Positions 20,601 through 33,150 of a stretch of 33,789 nucleotides of DNA are shown here, one piece after another. Made by a program: the position numbers and the translations under genes. The stretch is taken from positions 1-33,789 of the forward strand of contig JASJQH010000070.1 in the NCBI GenBank assembly GCA_040143965.1, written 5' to 3'. Numbering within the stretch: the stretch's first letter is position 1; every line of letters begins with the position of its first letter. Below the pieces are notes generated by a model. The model made no database searches. It was not told where the DNA came from and saw nothing but the letters and a program-made list of their open reading frames with translations. This DNA is from Basidiobolus ranarum (taxonomy: Eukaryota > Basidiobolomycota > Basidiobolomycetes > Basidiobolales).

Positions 20601-22103
20601 TTCTTTCCAAGATCACTGTTACAGGATTGGGTCAGAGGTGTCTTCAAACAATCGGAAGGGTCCAGTCCGGAATCATCTGCGCACACGGCCCTAGATCTCA
20701 GCTGTGATCATGGTAATCTCGACCCATATCAAATGAAATTGGTCAAAAGAGTGAACAAGGTAAGTTGATTCCATTGCTCTTCATTCGTTCACATGAGTAA
20801 CCCAAGTACTTAGGTTTGTAGTGAGCTTCTCACACAACAACACCCTGAATGGAAGCAGGTATTCAACTCGGATCAATTGTGTCGGGAGTGTGCTCTCGAA
20901 TTCCTCAAAGAAAAGCGATATCAGGCTCAGCACGCTAAAGACATTCAAGAGTTTGAAAAAGCTATGAAGACCAAATCCGAGGAGCAATACCTGATCTCCA
21001 AATCATGGGTAAAAGAATGGTGTAAGAAGACTCCAGGGTTCGATTGGGAGGATATTTCTAGTGATCCATATCCAGAGCACGAATTGTACGGTCTGGATGT
21101 GAGATGCACCCATGGCGGTGTCTCCTTGGATCTTTCCAACTCCAAGCAAATCACCCAGAAGGCCATGGAGTTCTTAGTGAGACTGTTCCCCAACTATCAG
21201 CCACCAAGTGAGTCTACAGCGCAATGTGAGCAGTGCGTCAAGGAGCATGCGAATGGCAAACAACCTTCCGTGGAGATGCTGAAGAAAGCTGAGGATGAGA
21301 GAAATCAATGCAAGCATCTTGTCACACAAAGTCGAAAGGATCTAACGATTCTCTCTGATTCCACTTACTTCATCATCGACAACACCTTCATTCAAGAATG
21401 GAGAAGCTTCGTTCGGAACCCCGAAAGTAAACCACCCCCGGAGAAGTTCAATAACAGCTTTCTCTTCTGTAAACATGATAAACTTCATTATGACTTTTCG
21501 GACCCAATTGATCAGATCGTGTTGAACAAGATCTCCTTCGTTACGGAGCTCGAATGGCGCATATTCAAGTCAAATTACCTCGGTGGCCCTGAAGTCCAAT
21601 TCCAAAAACCTATGGTCGAGGATCAGTTGATATATGAAACCGTACCTGATGTATGCCCCGAATGCTTGGTAAGTAGACGGCTCGACTTTCAAGAGGCTAC
21701 AGTTCATATCTGTCGAAAGGAAGAAAATAATCACTTGGAATCCTCGGATGAAGGGGGGAAGAAGAAGGCGATCAACTCGGTTCGTGGAACTCGTACTCGA
21801 GCCTCTCAAAGGTCCAAATCCAACATTCGAACTCGAATCACGGTCAGAAAAGCGGATACAGTCAAGGATATTAAAGTGAAGATCATGGATAAACTCAACA
21901 TCAGTCCACTATATCAACGTTTGTATTTCCTGGATCAAGAACTTCTGGATAACGATGTTAGTGTTCGTGAACTTGGAGTACTACCCAATAGTCAAATCTA
22001 TCTCACCGAGATTGAGCCTATTGATGACGAAGAGGAATCTTGGGAAGATCAAATATCTAAAGGGGAAGAAACCGGGTTTAAAGGGACCAGCTTATTGGCT
22101 TGA
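17679..22103 (+). CDS. USP48: Ubiquitin carboxyl-terminal hydrolase, USP48 type
   Basis: Eleven exons: 17679-17928, 18047-18138, 18203-18241, 18299-18361, 18425-18552, 18613-18697, 18756-18851, 18906-18973, 19058-19127, 19200-20759, 20814-22103; 1246 residues (human about 1035). The Cys box NLGATCYVNSLLQ (Cys120) is the whole of exon 3; DVQEFCKLF, CSKC/CSEC zinc ligands and QLMRFVYD follow. The His box GPSAYSGHYAAYVFD has His618, then FKFDDEKV and RDAYMLIY. Two or three DUSP-like repeats (about 690-1080, for example LLQDWVRGVF and FIQEWRSFVRNP) precede a ubiquitin-like domain (RTRITVRKADTVKDIKVKI), and the protein ends GFKGTSLLA as USP48 does. It removes ubiquitin from nuclear substrates. Residues about 335-597 are a charged, Ser/Lys-rich insertion inside the catalytic domain with NLS-like PKRRRRKS. 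Donor GTTCCT of intron 7 is weak but needed for frame. Confidence 0.95.
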
Positions 22104-22436
22104 GTGGGAATCTTCGAATAGAGATATTATAGTTTACTCGTGTTTATTCATGTTTAAATAAAATGTGGTTGAAATAAAAATAAAGATTGCAAAGTAGGGA
22201 ATGGTGGTGGATTTCTGTCTGGGAATTTACTAAGTTAAATACTAGTGTGCGTGATAAGGTCTATGTGGTAAACTCTGAAGGATATTGTGCATTTGCTAAC
22301 TTGAGTTTCTCTCTTCCCTTGCTTGTATGCTGCTACTACTACTTGATCGTATGTTATGAAATGAACTTGAAAAGAAAATTTGCTTCTATCTAATTGGACT
22401 AGCATGTAATGATATTCACAGACAAGAGTTGCTTGT
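22104..22436. other. Convergent spacer between USP48-like and Whi3-like genes
   Basis: 333 bp between converging genes. An AAATAAAA string soon after the USP48 stop (about 22155-22162) could serve polyadenylation. No gene seen. Confidence 0.5.
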
Positions 22437-23772
22437 CTAGCTTCTTACTCCAAGGGGATTTTTAGAGTAACTTAGGCGTATTCCACCTTTAACAGAATTG
22501 CTCAGAAGATGCCCCTGAAGCTCATGAAGAGTGTACGACGCAAACTGGATGTCGTCAAACTCTACAAAACACATTGGTCCAGCATGAGGTTTCATACGAA
22601 AGCAAAGTCTTTTATATCCGGGCTGAGTCGAGAAAAGTTGACGTAATTCTTCCTCCATAGTATTCATGGGTAAATTGCCGACATAGAGTGTGTTGCAAGG
22701 AGGGTTTTGATCTCCAGAGTTGACCCTGAGCGTAGGTGGCATACATGATGAAATGGAAGTGGGTGAGGGTGAGGGTAATGAAGTTGAGATAGTAGCTTCG
22801 GCTCCTGTGCCCAAGTTGAATGGTGAAAAATCCGAGGTTGGTGAAAGGTTTGTATTACCTCCAAACAAAGTACTATGTTGACCAAGTGAGGTTGAGATGG
22901 AAAATTTGGGAAAGGAGAAAGAATTGTCGATTCCATCAAAGGTCGCAGGAGCTGTCATGGAGCGACTAGGATTGTATCCAACAACTCGCGATGCGGTCGC
23001 TCCTAACATACTCGATATGTTGATATCTTCCTGCATCTCTAGTAACTCGTCGTCATGAGGAGGTGAAGAGGATACAAGGCTAGAGGTTTCATAATCCATG
23101 TTGAATTCGTGAATTGGGGGCTGAGGAGAGGCAAGTAGACCACTTGGAAGAATAGGGCCGCCAGGAAACAAACTATCATATGCTGCGTTGAGAGCCGAAT
23201 TTCCTGGAAATTTCTTCTTACCAAGGCTGAACGCACCATTTGGAGTCAACGCTTGTACGAGATTCATACTGGAATTCATAAATGCTCCTTCAGTAAGCAA
23301 CCCTCTCTTAATCAACAAGTTCTTTTTAGCCATCTCAGCCTTTAATAGACAACAGCGTTCAGTGTCGACCTTCTTGCCGCTCAGAATATCCCGTGCTTGA
23401 AGAGCTTCAAGTCTAGAGCGGAATTTCGCAAATCCGATCTGATATACAAATAAGAATTGATTAGTAAAAGTTTACGAAGGAGCGGTTATTATTAAAGCTT
23501 ACCGTTTGTTTACGGGTACCATCCTCAGTTTCATGGGTTTGAGAGACTTTAAGAGTGGCTGCTTCAAAACCAGGTGAAAAAACGAACATATTTTGGAACT
23601 CTCTCTCTAGCATATCCTCAGGGAAACCGATCACAAAAATTGTGGTAATCTCTTCACTTTGATTCATTTGTTGAGAATTAGAATTGAAAGTAGTGTAGGC
23701 GGGCGGGCGGATAGACGGTCTTTGTAAATGTGACTGCTGTAATTGAAATGATCCAAGCAACGATTCACTCAA
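22437..23772 (-). CDS. Whi3-like RNA-binding protein with two RRMs
   Basis: Two exons, 23772-23503 and 23438-22437, give 423 residues. RRM1 spans about 43-126 with RNP2 IFVIGF and RNP1 IGFAKF; its only intron splits the domain just before RNP1. The middle (about 145-335) is a Ser/Pro/Asn-rich low-complexity region. RRM2 runs from about 339 to the end, with LYVGNL and MCFVEF and the closing [11 protein letters not shown], typical of the fungal Whi3/Mde7 and animal RBPMS group, where this RRM is strongest. Whi3-type proteins bind GCAU-containing mRNAs in the cytoplasm, and their low-complexity regions drive condensates that control cyclin and polarity mRNAs. In this copy both RRMs look complete. 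Orthology to a specific yeast gene cannot be set from sequence alone. Confidence 0.85.
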
Positions 23773-24902
23773 GGAGGGTGGGATATGATGAGATACGATG
23801 GAATGGGATATGTTGTGATTTAAAGAAAAGGGAGGGTTCCCCTATATATAAGAAACTAATGGTGACATGGAGGGAAACCCGACCTCATGGTTTCAACAAG
23901 TAATTACAACAAATGGAAAAAGGAGTACAAAAATACGGTAATTGTAATTGTAATGCTTAAAATAAAAATCACCCAAATTGAAGCTACATGAGCTACACGG
24001 GTATAGGTACGGGGTGAAGTGAGTAAAACCAATTGTTGAAGGTAAGTACATCGAAAGTCAGTCGCGTGACGTTTTGTACCTTGGTTGCATATATCCATGA
24101 ATTCACATATCACGTGGGACACGAGAGAAACAGAGAGATATGGGGATACTGTAGAGGATGTTAGGGCGCAGGAAATATCAACAAAGCAAAGCATATGTGT
24201 ATTGGGGAAATGAGGGGTGGAGTGGGGGATGAGGGGTGAGCAGAAGTTTGAATGCACATGTATCCTTGAAAAGCCCATTAAGCACTTCGGCGATTTTTAC
24301 CTGCTGCAACAATGCATACATCCAAAATACAACTTCAACTCACTCTCGAATGAGCCTATCTAGATCGATTACTGTATATATAAGTTAGCTCGTCACTGCA
24401 AAGCCCTGGAAGCCAGTAAAAATTCATGTGAGCCATTCATCTTATTCCCTAGTGTATGGAGTTAAATAAAGGCCGGTTTTAGGAACTCAGTTCCAGAAAA
24501 TAGCATATAGCCAACTTATTTTTATAATCACTGTATATTATCCATGCTTACATCATATGGTTTATTAATGGCTCCGCTTAGTACGGATGCAATTGGTCGG
24601 CACTAGGACTAGTAGTTGATCTAAGGATGGAATGATCAAACGCTAGATTAATAGTTTCACACTTGATTATATTGTTTCGACTCACTAACAAATATGCTGA
24701 TTGTATTTTATTGTATCTTCTGTTTACATTCGCCACTGTGATTACCAGTAAGTATGAGAATCAATAGGCAGAAAATTATGGTTTAAAGAAACTGGGAAAT
24801 AAAGAAATTATTCAACAGCAGATAATACATAAAGAAGGGAGGGAAAAGTCAATGTGTGAGCAAACTAGATTAAGCCCCGTGAGCAACTACTGTCTGTATG
24901 GC
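23773..24902. other. Long intergenic region, Whi3-like upstream and CDC48 3' side
   Basis: About 1.1 kb without a supported gene. It has a triple GTAATT-type repeat near 23938-23952, a G-rich GGGGTGGAGTGGGGGATGAG patch near 24210, and otherwise AT-rich DNA. A 124-codon minus-strand frame at 23904-24278 has no family features. Whi3-type genes often have long leaders, which could explain the length. Confidence 0.5.
23843..23850 (-). promoter_or_regulatory. TATA-like element of the Whi3-like gene
   Basis: TATATATA followed by a GGGGAACCC stretch lies about 70 bp upstream of the ATG on the minus strand. Position and sequence suit a TATA box, but a longer leader starting further upstream is equally possible. 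Confidence 0.35.
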
Positions 24903-27565
<2,663 letters not shown>

Positions 27566-28337
27566 ATTCAAAATCTAAAATTTAATATGAGGAGACTTCG
27601 AAAGGGATAAAATAAGGGTGACTGGAGAAAGAAGAGAGAATTGTTACAGACAAGTCAAGGTTTGGAAAGCACTCTTTAACTGCTGGGCGAAATTGCTTAC
27701 GATATCCAGAATAAACCAATCGAAATGATTCTAGAATTTTGTGGTAGTGATACTTAACACTAGTTGACAGAGATTTCTCTTGAATTATGAAGTGAATTGT
27801 CAGAAAACATCGCAATCTGTTGCGTCATCGAAATGCTCCCTACTTTGTTACGCAGGCCCAAATTACCGCAATTGAGATTGGTCATGATTTAGATCTTATA
27901 AGAAAGAAATAGAAACTCTCTTTTGATTTGGTTAATTTTATGATGGCCTGCGTGACAACCTATATGATGGCTTTAGAGTGAAAGTTGAGTGGATTTTCGC
28001 ATTCAAAAATATTGCCTAGGTTTATCTAGTGGGAATATTTCACAAGTTGTGTATTAACAACGGGTATTTTATAAGCAGAAATATTAGTGATGTTCAGAAA
28101 AAGGGAATCTTCGAAGTTGAAATTGTAGCCGTTCACTATACAACTTTTCTACCTTATTATCAATTACAGGTACGAAATATATATGGGAGGAGCTATGTAA
28201 ATATTAGGCCAAATCTACGGAGTAAGACATGCAGTTGATTTGGTAGTAGTTCCTAACAAGAGTTCCATATAGAGCTAAAGAAGAATCCTTGTCAAAAGAG
28301 GAAGAGAGAATTATCGAGGAATTAAACTAGAATGAGA
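27566..28337. other. Intergenic region between CDC48 start and FHA gene end
   Basis: 772 bp that must contain the CDC48 promoter and leader and the 3' end of the FHA gene. Small frames on both strands lack family features. No repeats stand out. Confidence 0.5.
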
Positions 28338-30500
28338 TCAAAAATGAAACCTAGAAACAGACAAGGAAGGTGAAAGAGGAGGGTGTGTTCGTGAGGGAGA
28401 GGATGGCGTAGAAGCTGAGGGCCTCAGAAGTGTTAATTGACTGATGATACGGGGACCGTCGCTTAGCCCAACAGATTCAAGGCTGGAGCGATGGGCTAGT
28501 TTCGAGTTTAATGGAGACTGAGATGCAGCCTCTCTGCGGCTGGACCATTCGTGGAGATGTATTTTCATATTCTCATAGCTTGACATTTGTTGACTTATTT
28601 CTGAATAACGGCGCTGTAGCACTTTTGTTTGGTCAACGTGTCCTCGCTCTTCGTTAAGCCAGTGGTCTCGTTCAATTCTATGAGATGTTTCTATTTCTGA
28701 GAGTTTCTTTCTCAGAAGCTCGGCCGATTGAGTTGACTCTTGGATCTCCTCACGCAACTGTGAGACAGATTCTTCTAATTTTTGTTTGTTCATCAGTAAC
28801 GTTGTTACCAGATTTTCCGAATTGGATAATGCAACTTTAATAGAGTTAAGTTCCTGGTCAAGAGTATCGTTGCGAGAAGACATCAGTTTAATTTGTTCTT
28901 GAAAATTTCGATTTTCTTCAAGCAGTTGATCTCTTTGAGCGGTAGTTTCGGATAGAAGTAACAGTTTCTCATGTTTCTCACTCAATAGGGACTCTTTCGA
29001 GTTAACTTGTTGTCGTAGTCCTTCATTTTCTAGAGTCAGGGATTCCACTGTTTCTTCAAGATTGCTTTTTTCCTCAAGGAGTTGTAATTTTTCGCTCATG
29101 AATTCATCGATTTCACTCATTTTATCTATTAGCTTTTTGCGCATCTCTAAGTTTTCTTGATCAGAGTTAACATAGTTTGAGCGAAGTGATTCCAGCTCAT
29201 GGATGGTGTCTTTCGCTTCTTTAAGCTGTTCTTCTAGAAGCATGCATCGTTTTACGTAGGCTTCTAATTGTCGCGAGTTATTCACGGTCGAAGGCTGGCA
29301 GTATTGGTAGAATTCGAAGATGTTAGTGAGCTATAAATCATTCCAATAAACGCCATTTCATTTTATTCCACTTACCGGGATGCTATTGAGTTGTCTGGTT
29401 AGCCCTTCGGCTATTTGCTTTAGTTTGTCAAGCTCATGACCTGTCTGCGTCGCTGTATCAACGTCATCCTATTATAGCTTAGTAAACCTTCATCAATGTA
29501 GAGCATTGTCGGAAAAATAGTTACTTGGAGTTTCGCTACAATTCCAGGAATCCTTGCTTGGTTTGAGCTGGGGTGTACATCATCTATGGTTTGTCTTGCG
29601 TCTGTCTTGGCCTGCAAAATAATCAATATTAGTACTCAAATCTACATAATTGTAGCAGAAATACGATAATACTTTTCTGATAGTGTCTGGAATCTCGTCC
29701 ATTAACTGACTGCATAGGTGGTTGATAAGTTTAGTGGTTGGTTACTAATTACTTCAAAATAATGGCAACCTGGCTTTACCTGAGTCGAGGTGTTGTCTTA
29801 GTATGGCTTTTTTCGTCTCTCTTGGGGTTCAATAGTGGGTCATGAAGTATCATTACTTTACAGGTAATCTTTTTGTGGTCTTTGATCAACGTTAGCTTAG
29901 GTCATTCCACATCAAAATAGAAATTTACCATTGCTATCTGATTCGACATTAATCCCGAATTCCAAAGTATCACCCGTTTTCAGTTCGAAAGCACTACTTT
30001 CACAAGACTCGGGAGATAGTCTTTCGCCATTCAAATAAGTTCCATTACTTGATTTGAGGTCTTTAATATAAACCTAGAGATTTCGATAGTTTAATATGGA
30101 AAATACATTAAAGTGAAGCAAATATAGGCTTACTTTTCCATTTTCATACCAAACTTCTGCATGAATTCGAGAAAGAACTTGGCTACTAAAATATCCATTC
30201 CGAGACTCTGCCAAGGTTTTTGAAGAAACTTGGCGACCTATCTTTACTCTATCAAACAATTCAAGGTTTTTTCTAGTGAAAGTATCATTCAAAGATTCTA
30301 GTATAAGGGTCGGAGGTAGGTCATTAGCATCAGTGACGCTAAAAGGTCGCATACTTCTCCTAGAAGCTGAATGAAAGTTGGTATGTTCAATATTCTATGC
30401 AAGTTGGAGTGTGGATTAAGCGTAACTCACATTGTCTTCGCACTGGAGCAGCTTCCCCGCTCTTATCACCAAATACTTTGTAAAATGCAACTGTAGACAT
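28338..30500 (-). CDS. FHA domain and coiled-coil protein, SLMAP/FAR9-FAR10/HAM-4 type
   Basis: Eight exons: 30500-30431, 30366-30134, 30073-29929, 29879-29780, 29709-29673, 29611-29525, 29468-29376, 29330-28338; 585 residues. The FHA domain (about 42-150) has all phosphothreonine-binding positions: Gly67-Arg68, Ser89-Arg90-x-His92 and Asn111-Gly112-Thr113, in the contexts VKIGRQ, LSRIHAEVW and SSNGTYLNG. About 280-500 is a long coiled coil rich in Leu, Glu and Lys. The C-terminal 80 residues are Ser/Pro-rich. The layout fits the SLMAP family, an FHA subunit of STRIPAK phosphatase-kinase complexes, which in fungi control cell fusion, septation and pheromone arrest. Family members commonly end in a tail-anchor helix; none is visible here. 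Exon 4 starts at 29879 because the nearer AG gives a stop. Confidence 0.85.
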
Positions 30501-31046
30501 GGTTTATTGTGTGTTATGGTAAGAAAGGTTAGAGTAGAAGTGACTACTTTCACAAGAGAAGGTCGAGTTATTATTATTACTGTAACTTGAAACAGATCAC
30601 TTAATAGAATAAAGCAATTTAATCTACCTGGATACCAAATTAGTAACCATTTGAGGCTTGGATTCCTTAATTCAATCTCTAGAAATACTCCGATTTGAAT
30701 GGATCTTCCGCCTCTTTGTCTGCAGATATTCCGGTATCGTTGCTTAGTAGCGTTACTCACATAACCCACCTGCATATACACCCCTGCTCATTTGTTAGTT
30801 TCTAACTCGTGTCATCAGGACAAGATAATGCTAGTTAACATGTTCCATCCAGCCATCAATAGATAAACAGTGTTGGGTATTGTTCTTAGCTTTGAGTACT
30901 TTGTTGATACACATTATCCTACCATGTTATATACTGTGCCAGTATCCAAAGTTATACCTTTCAGGATATCAGTAATTATTTACTTGGTGGAATATAATGA
31001 TTCTCTCTTCTTGGACCAAGTGATGCCAAATCTCTTATCTTAGAAT
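30501..31046. other. Intergenic region upstream of the FHA gene
   Basis: 546 bp with the promoter side of the FHA gene next to the LTR-rich end of the window. A minus-strand frame at 30416-30781 overlaps exon 1 of the FHA gene in another phase and is not supported. No repeat was recognised. Confidence 0.5.
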
Positions 31047-31599
31047 TGTTGAAATCAGCATTGCCTAAACACCTATATAGTCGTATATGTTGAAGTTAGC
31101 ATTGTCTAAACACCTATATAGTCATATATGTTGAAGTTGGCATTGTCTAAACACCTATATAGTCATATATATTGAAGTTAGCATTGTCTAAACACCTATA
31201 TAGTCATATATGTTGAAGTTAGCATTGTCTAAACACCTATATAGTCATATATGTTGAAGTTAGCATTGTCTAAACACCTACATAGTCATATATAGCTTAG
31301 TACTTAAGTATCTTATATTTCACAAAGATGTTACCCATTATTCTCAATTGGAATTTCCATAGAATATTGATACCACCTTAGAAGTTCCCACATATATATA
31401 TATTTTTCAAACTTGTGCCAGAAGCCCCAAACTTTGCACACATGTTTCTGAGACCTTCCTTAACACATTCTATGAATTAGTTTGTTTACATCTTGACAAA
31501 AGTATTAATGTCAACTTTCTACTCAATAAATCAACAAATGAATCACAAATTTCTCTAATTCTCCAAACCACTTCCAACAGGCTCCCAAATATCTTAACA
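31047..31599. mobile_element. Old LTR copy A with internal tandem expansion
   Basis: 553 bp that starts TGTTGAAATC and ends CTTAACA, i.e. TGTT...AACA ends. It is about 85 per cent identical by eye to LTR copy B at 31976-32324 once the tandem repeat is discounted. It differs mainly by six instead of one copy of a 41-bp unit. The flanking 5-mers (AGAAT and GTTTT) do not match, so either a later event removed one flank or the insertion is very old. The superfamily is not certain; no internal coding part lies next to it. Confidence 0.7.
31048..31293. repeat. Six-unit 41-bp tandem repeat
   Basis: Units at 31048, 31089, 31130, 31171, 31212 and 31253, each 41 bp, beginning GTTGAAGTTAGCATTGTC and ending AGTCATATAT. 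The first unit and the last are the most diverged; the inner four are nearly identical, which points to expansion from the middle. Since 41 is not a multiple of three, a coding role is unlikely. Only one unit is present in the related LTR at 31977. Confidence 0.95.
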
Positions 31600-31601
31600 G
31601 T

Positions 31602-32703
31602 TTTCCTATGAGATTTCTACTTTCATGAGCCCAAGTAATTTTGGGTTGTTGCATAGGCTTAATGGTCCAACACATATTCTGCTCTGCTAGATTGTCACAG
31701 CAATGTTCATATGTATGCTGTGAGATAGATTGAAATCCCTTATGAGAATGGACAGAGAGAGCAGCATGTTGCTATAGCTCAAATACAGCATTCTGAAGGT
31801 CTCGCATCATTGTTGAGTGACTCTCAAACTGATGACTAGTTGCTTCTGAACACTGTATTAATTGCAATATTGTGGCTTTATTGCTTGTCATGGCCTGTAT
31901 AGCAACTTTGTAGTTTTTACTTTTGATCACATACAAATCACTACAGTGTTCTGCCTGAGATTCCCTTATTGTAATTGTTGAAATCAACATTGCCTAAACA
32001 CCTATATAGTCATATATAGCTTAGTACTTAGTTATCTTATATTTCACTAAGATATTATCCATCATTCTCAATCCAAATTTACTTAGAATATTTTTACCAA
32101 CTTAGAAGTTCTCAGATATGTATATTTTTCAAACTTGTGCTAGAAGCCCCAAACTCTGCACACATGTTTCTGAGACCTTACTTAACACATTCTACATGTT
32201 AGTTTGCTTACATCTTGACAAAGCTATAAATGTCAACTTTTCTATTCAATAAATCAATAAGTGAAAACCACCAATTCCTCTAATTCTCCAAACCACCTCC
32301 AACAGGCTCCCAAATACTTTAACAGTAATAATTCTATCCAAATTGTCTACAGAGGGGTGTTCCATAGTTAGCAAAGTAGGCATTTTGGAAGTTGATGGTC
32401 TTGATAGTGTTTCTGTTGAACTTTGCTCAATTATTGATTTACTATGTAATTGGAGGATTGAAATATCTTCACTTGCACTATTGCTAGAAAGGAACACATC
32501 TGGTAAATTGAATAATGCTTCAGCATTGCTTGAGTTAGTTTCTGGCATGTTAATGCCTTACAAAGTGGATAGTGGATAACTAAACTGCTTGTCAATTGAG
32601 CCCTCTGTTATTGCTGATTTCTTCCTTTTGTGCCAGCAGGCTTTTGCTTGGAAGCCAACTTTGATTTAGATTTTGAATGGTTTTTGAATGGCATTGAGAT
32701 TTT
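31602..32703 (-). mobile_element. Unidentified minus-strand coding relic interrupted by the solo LTR
   Basis: Coding-like sequence is visible on the minus strand on both sides of the solo LTR: about 32330-32703 on the right and 31602-31970 on the left. The right part begins with a Lys/Ser-rich stretch (MPFKNHSKSKSKLASK) and has a Ser/Leu-rich part after it; the left part is rich in His, Gln and Ser. It resembles the N-terminal region of a retroelement structural gene more than a host gene, but no family motif was recognised. It looks broken, with the LTR insertion as the main visible event. Confidence 0.4.
31971..32329. mobile_element. Solo LTR (copy B) with 5-bp target duplication
   Basis: The LTR spans 31976-32324 (349 bp), with TGTT...AACA ends. 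It is flanked by perfect copies of GTAAT at 31971-31975 and 32325-32329, the 5-bp target duplication typical of LTR retroelement integration. With no internal region beside it, this is a solo LTR left by recombination between two LTRs. Divergence of roughly 15 per cent from copy A suggests an old family. It sits inside a minus-strand coding relic. Confidence 0.85.
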
Positions 32704-33150
32704 CAGATGTTAAACTTGGTGTAATGGAATTACATAGAAACAGCTTATAATAAACCAAAATTGCCATCCATTACTGGAAATATCTTGCAAATCCCCTGAT
32801 GACGCATCTGTGGCACTGTATCAGAATCAGCTGATGTTATTGATTCAATATTGTTAGATAATTAATCCTTATTCAACTTCTTAGTTACCTTTAGTTGTGA
32901 TACATATATCAGAAACAGAAAGCATCATAACTATAGCCCCTATATTCTAAATAGGAATCAATCTATATTTATATAACAAGTATGTCTTATTACCCCCACT
33001 TATCTATTATATCTTAGTACACAAACTCCTGAATATCTCAAACAATTGATTCACTTTTCTACTGTTTAAGTCTTCATATACTCCTAAGAATAAAGTAACT
33101 AAAACACACTTTCATAAGTTGCTTCTAATACACAAAGTTCACCCTCACTA
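32704..33150. other. Spacer between coding relic and Ty3/gypsy LTR
   Basis: About 450 bp of AT-rich DNA. I see no gene, terminal repeat or target duplication that can be tied to the neighbours. Confidence 0.4.

Noticed and set aside
21669-21674. A consensus GTAAGT donor inside the last USP48 exon
   Set aside because: The frame reads through it and the residues after it align with the family, so no intron is needed.
23904-24278. 124-codon minus-strand reading frame
   Set aside because: No family features, biased composition, and it lies in the upstream region of the Whi3-like gene.
30416-30781. 121-codon minus-strand reading frame upstream of the FHA gene
   Set aside because: It overlaps FHA exon 1 in another phase and shows no recognisable domain.
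31048-31293. Regularly spaced repeats that look CRISPR-like
   Set aside because: The units are contiguous 41-bp tandem copies with no variable spacers, inside an LTR in a eukaryotic genome.
31047-32324. The two LTR copies as the pair of one short LTR element
   Set aside because: They differ by roughly 15 per cent, copy B alone has matching 5-bp flanks, and the sequence between them belongs to the relic that copy B interrupts.
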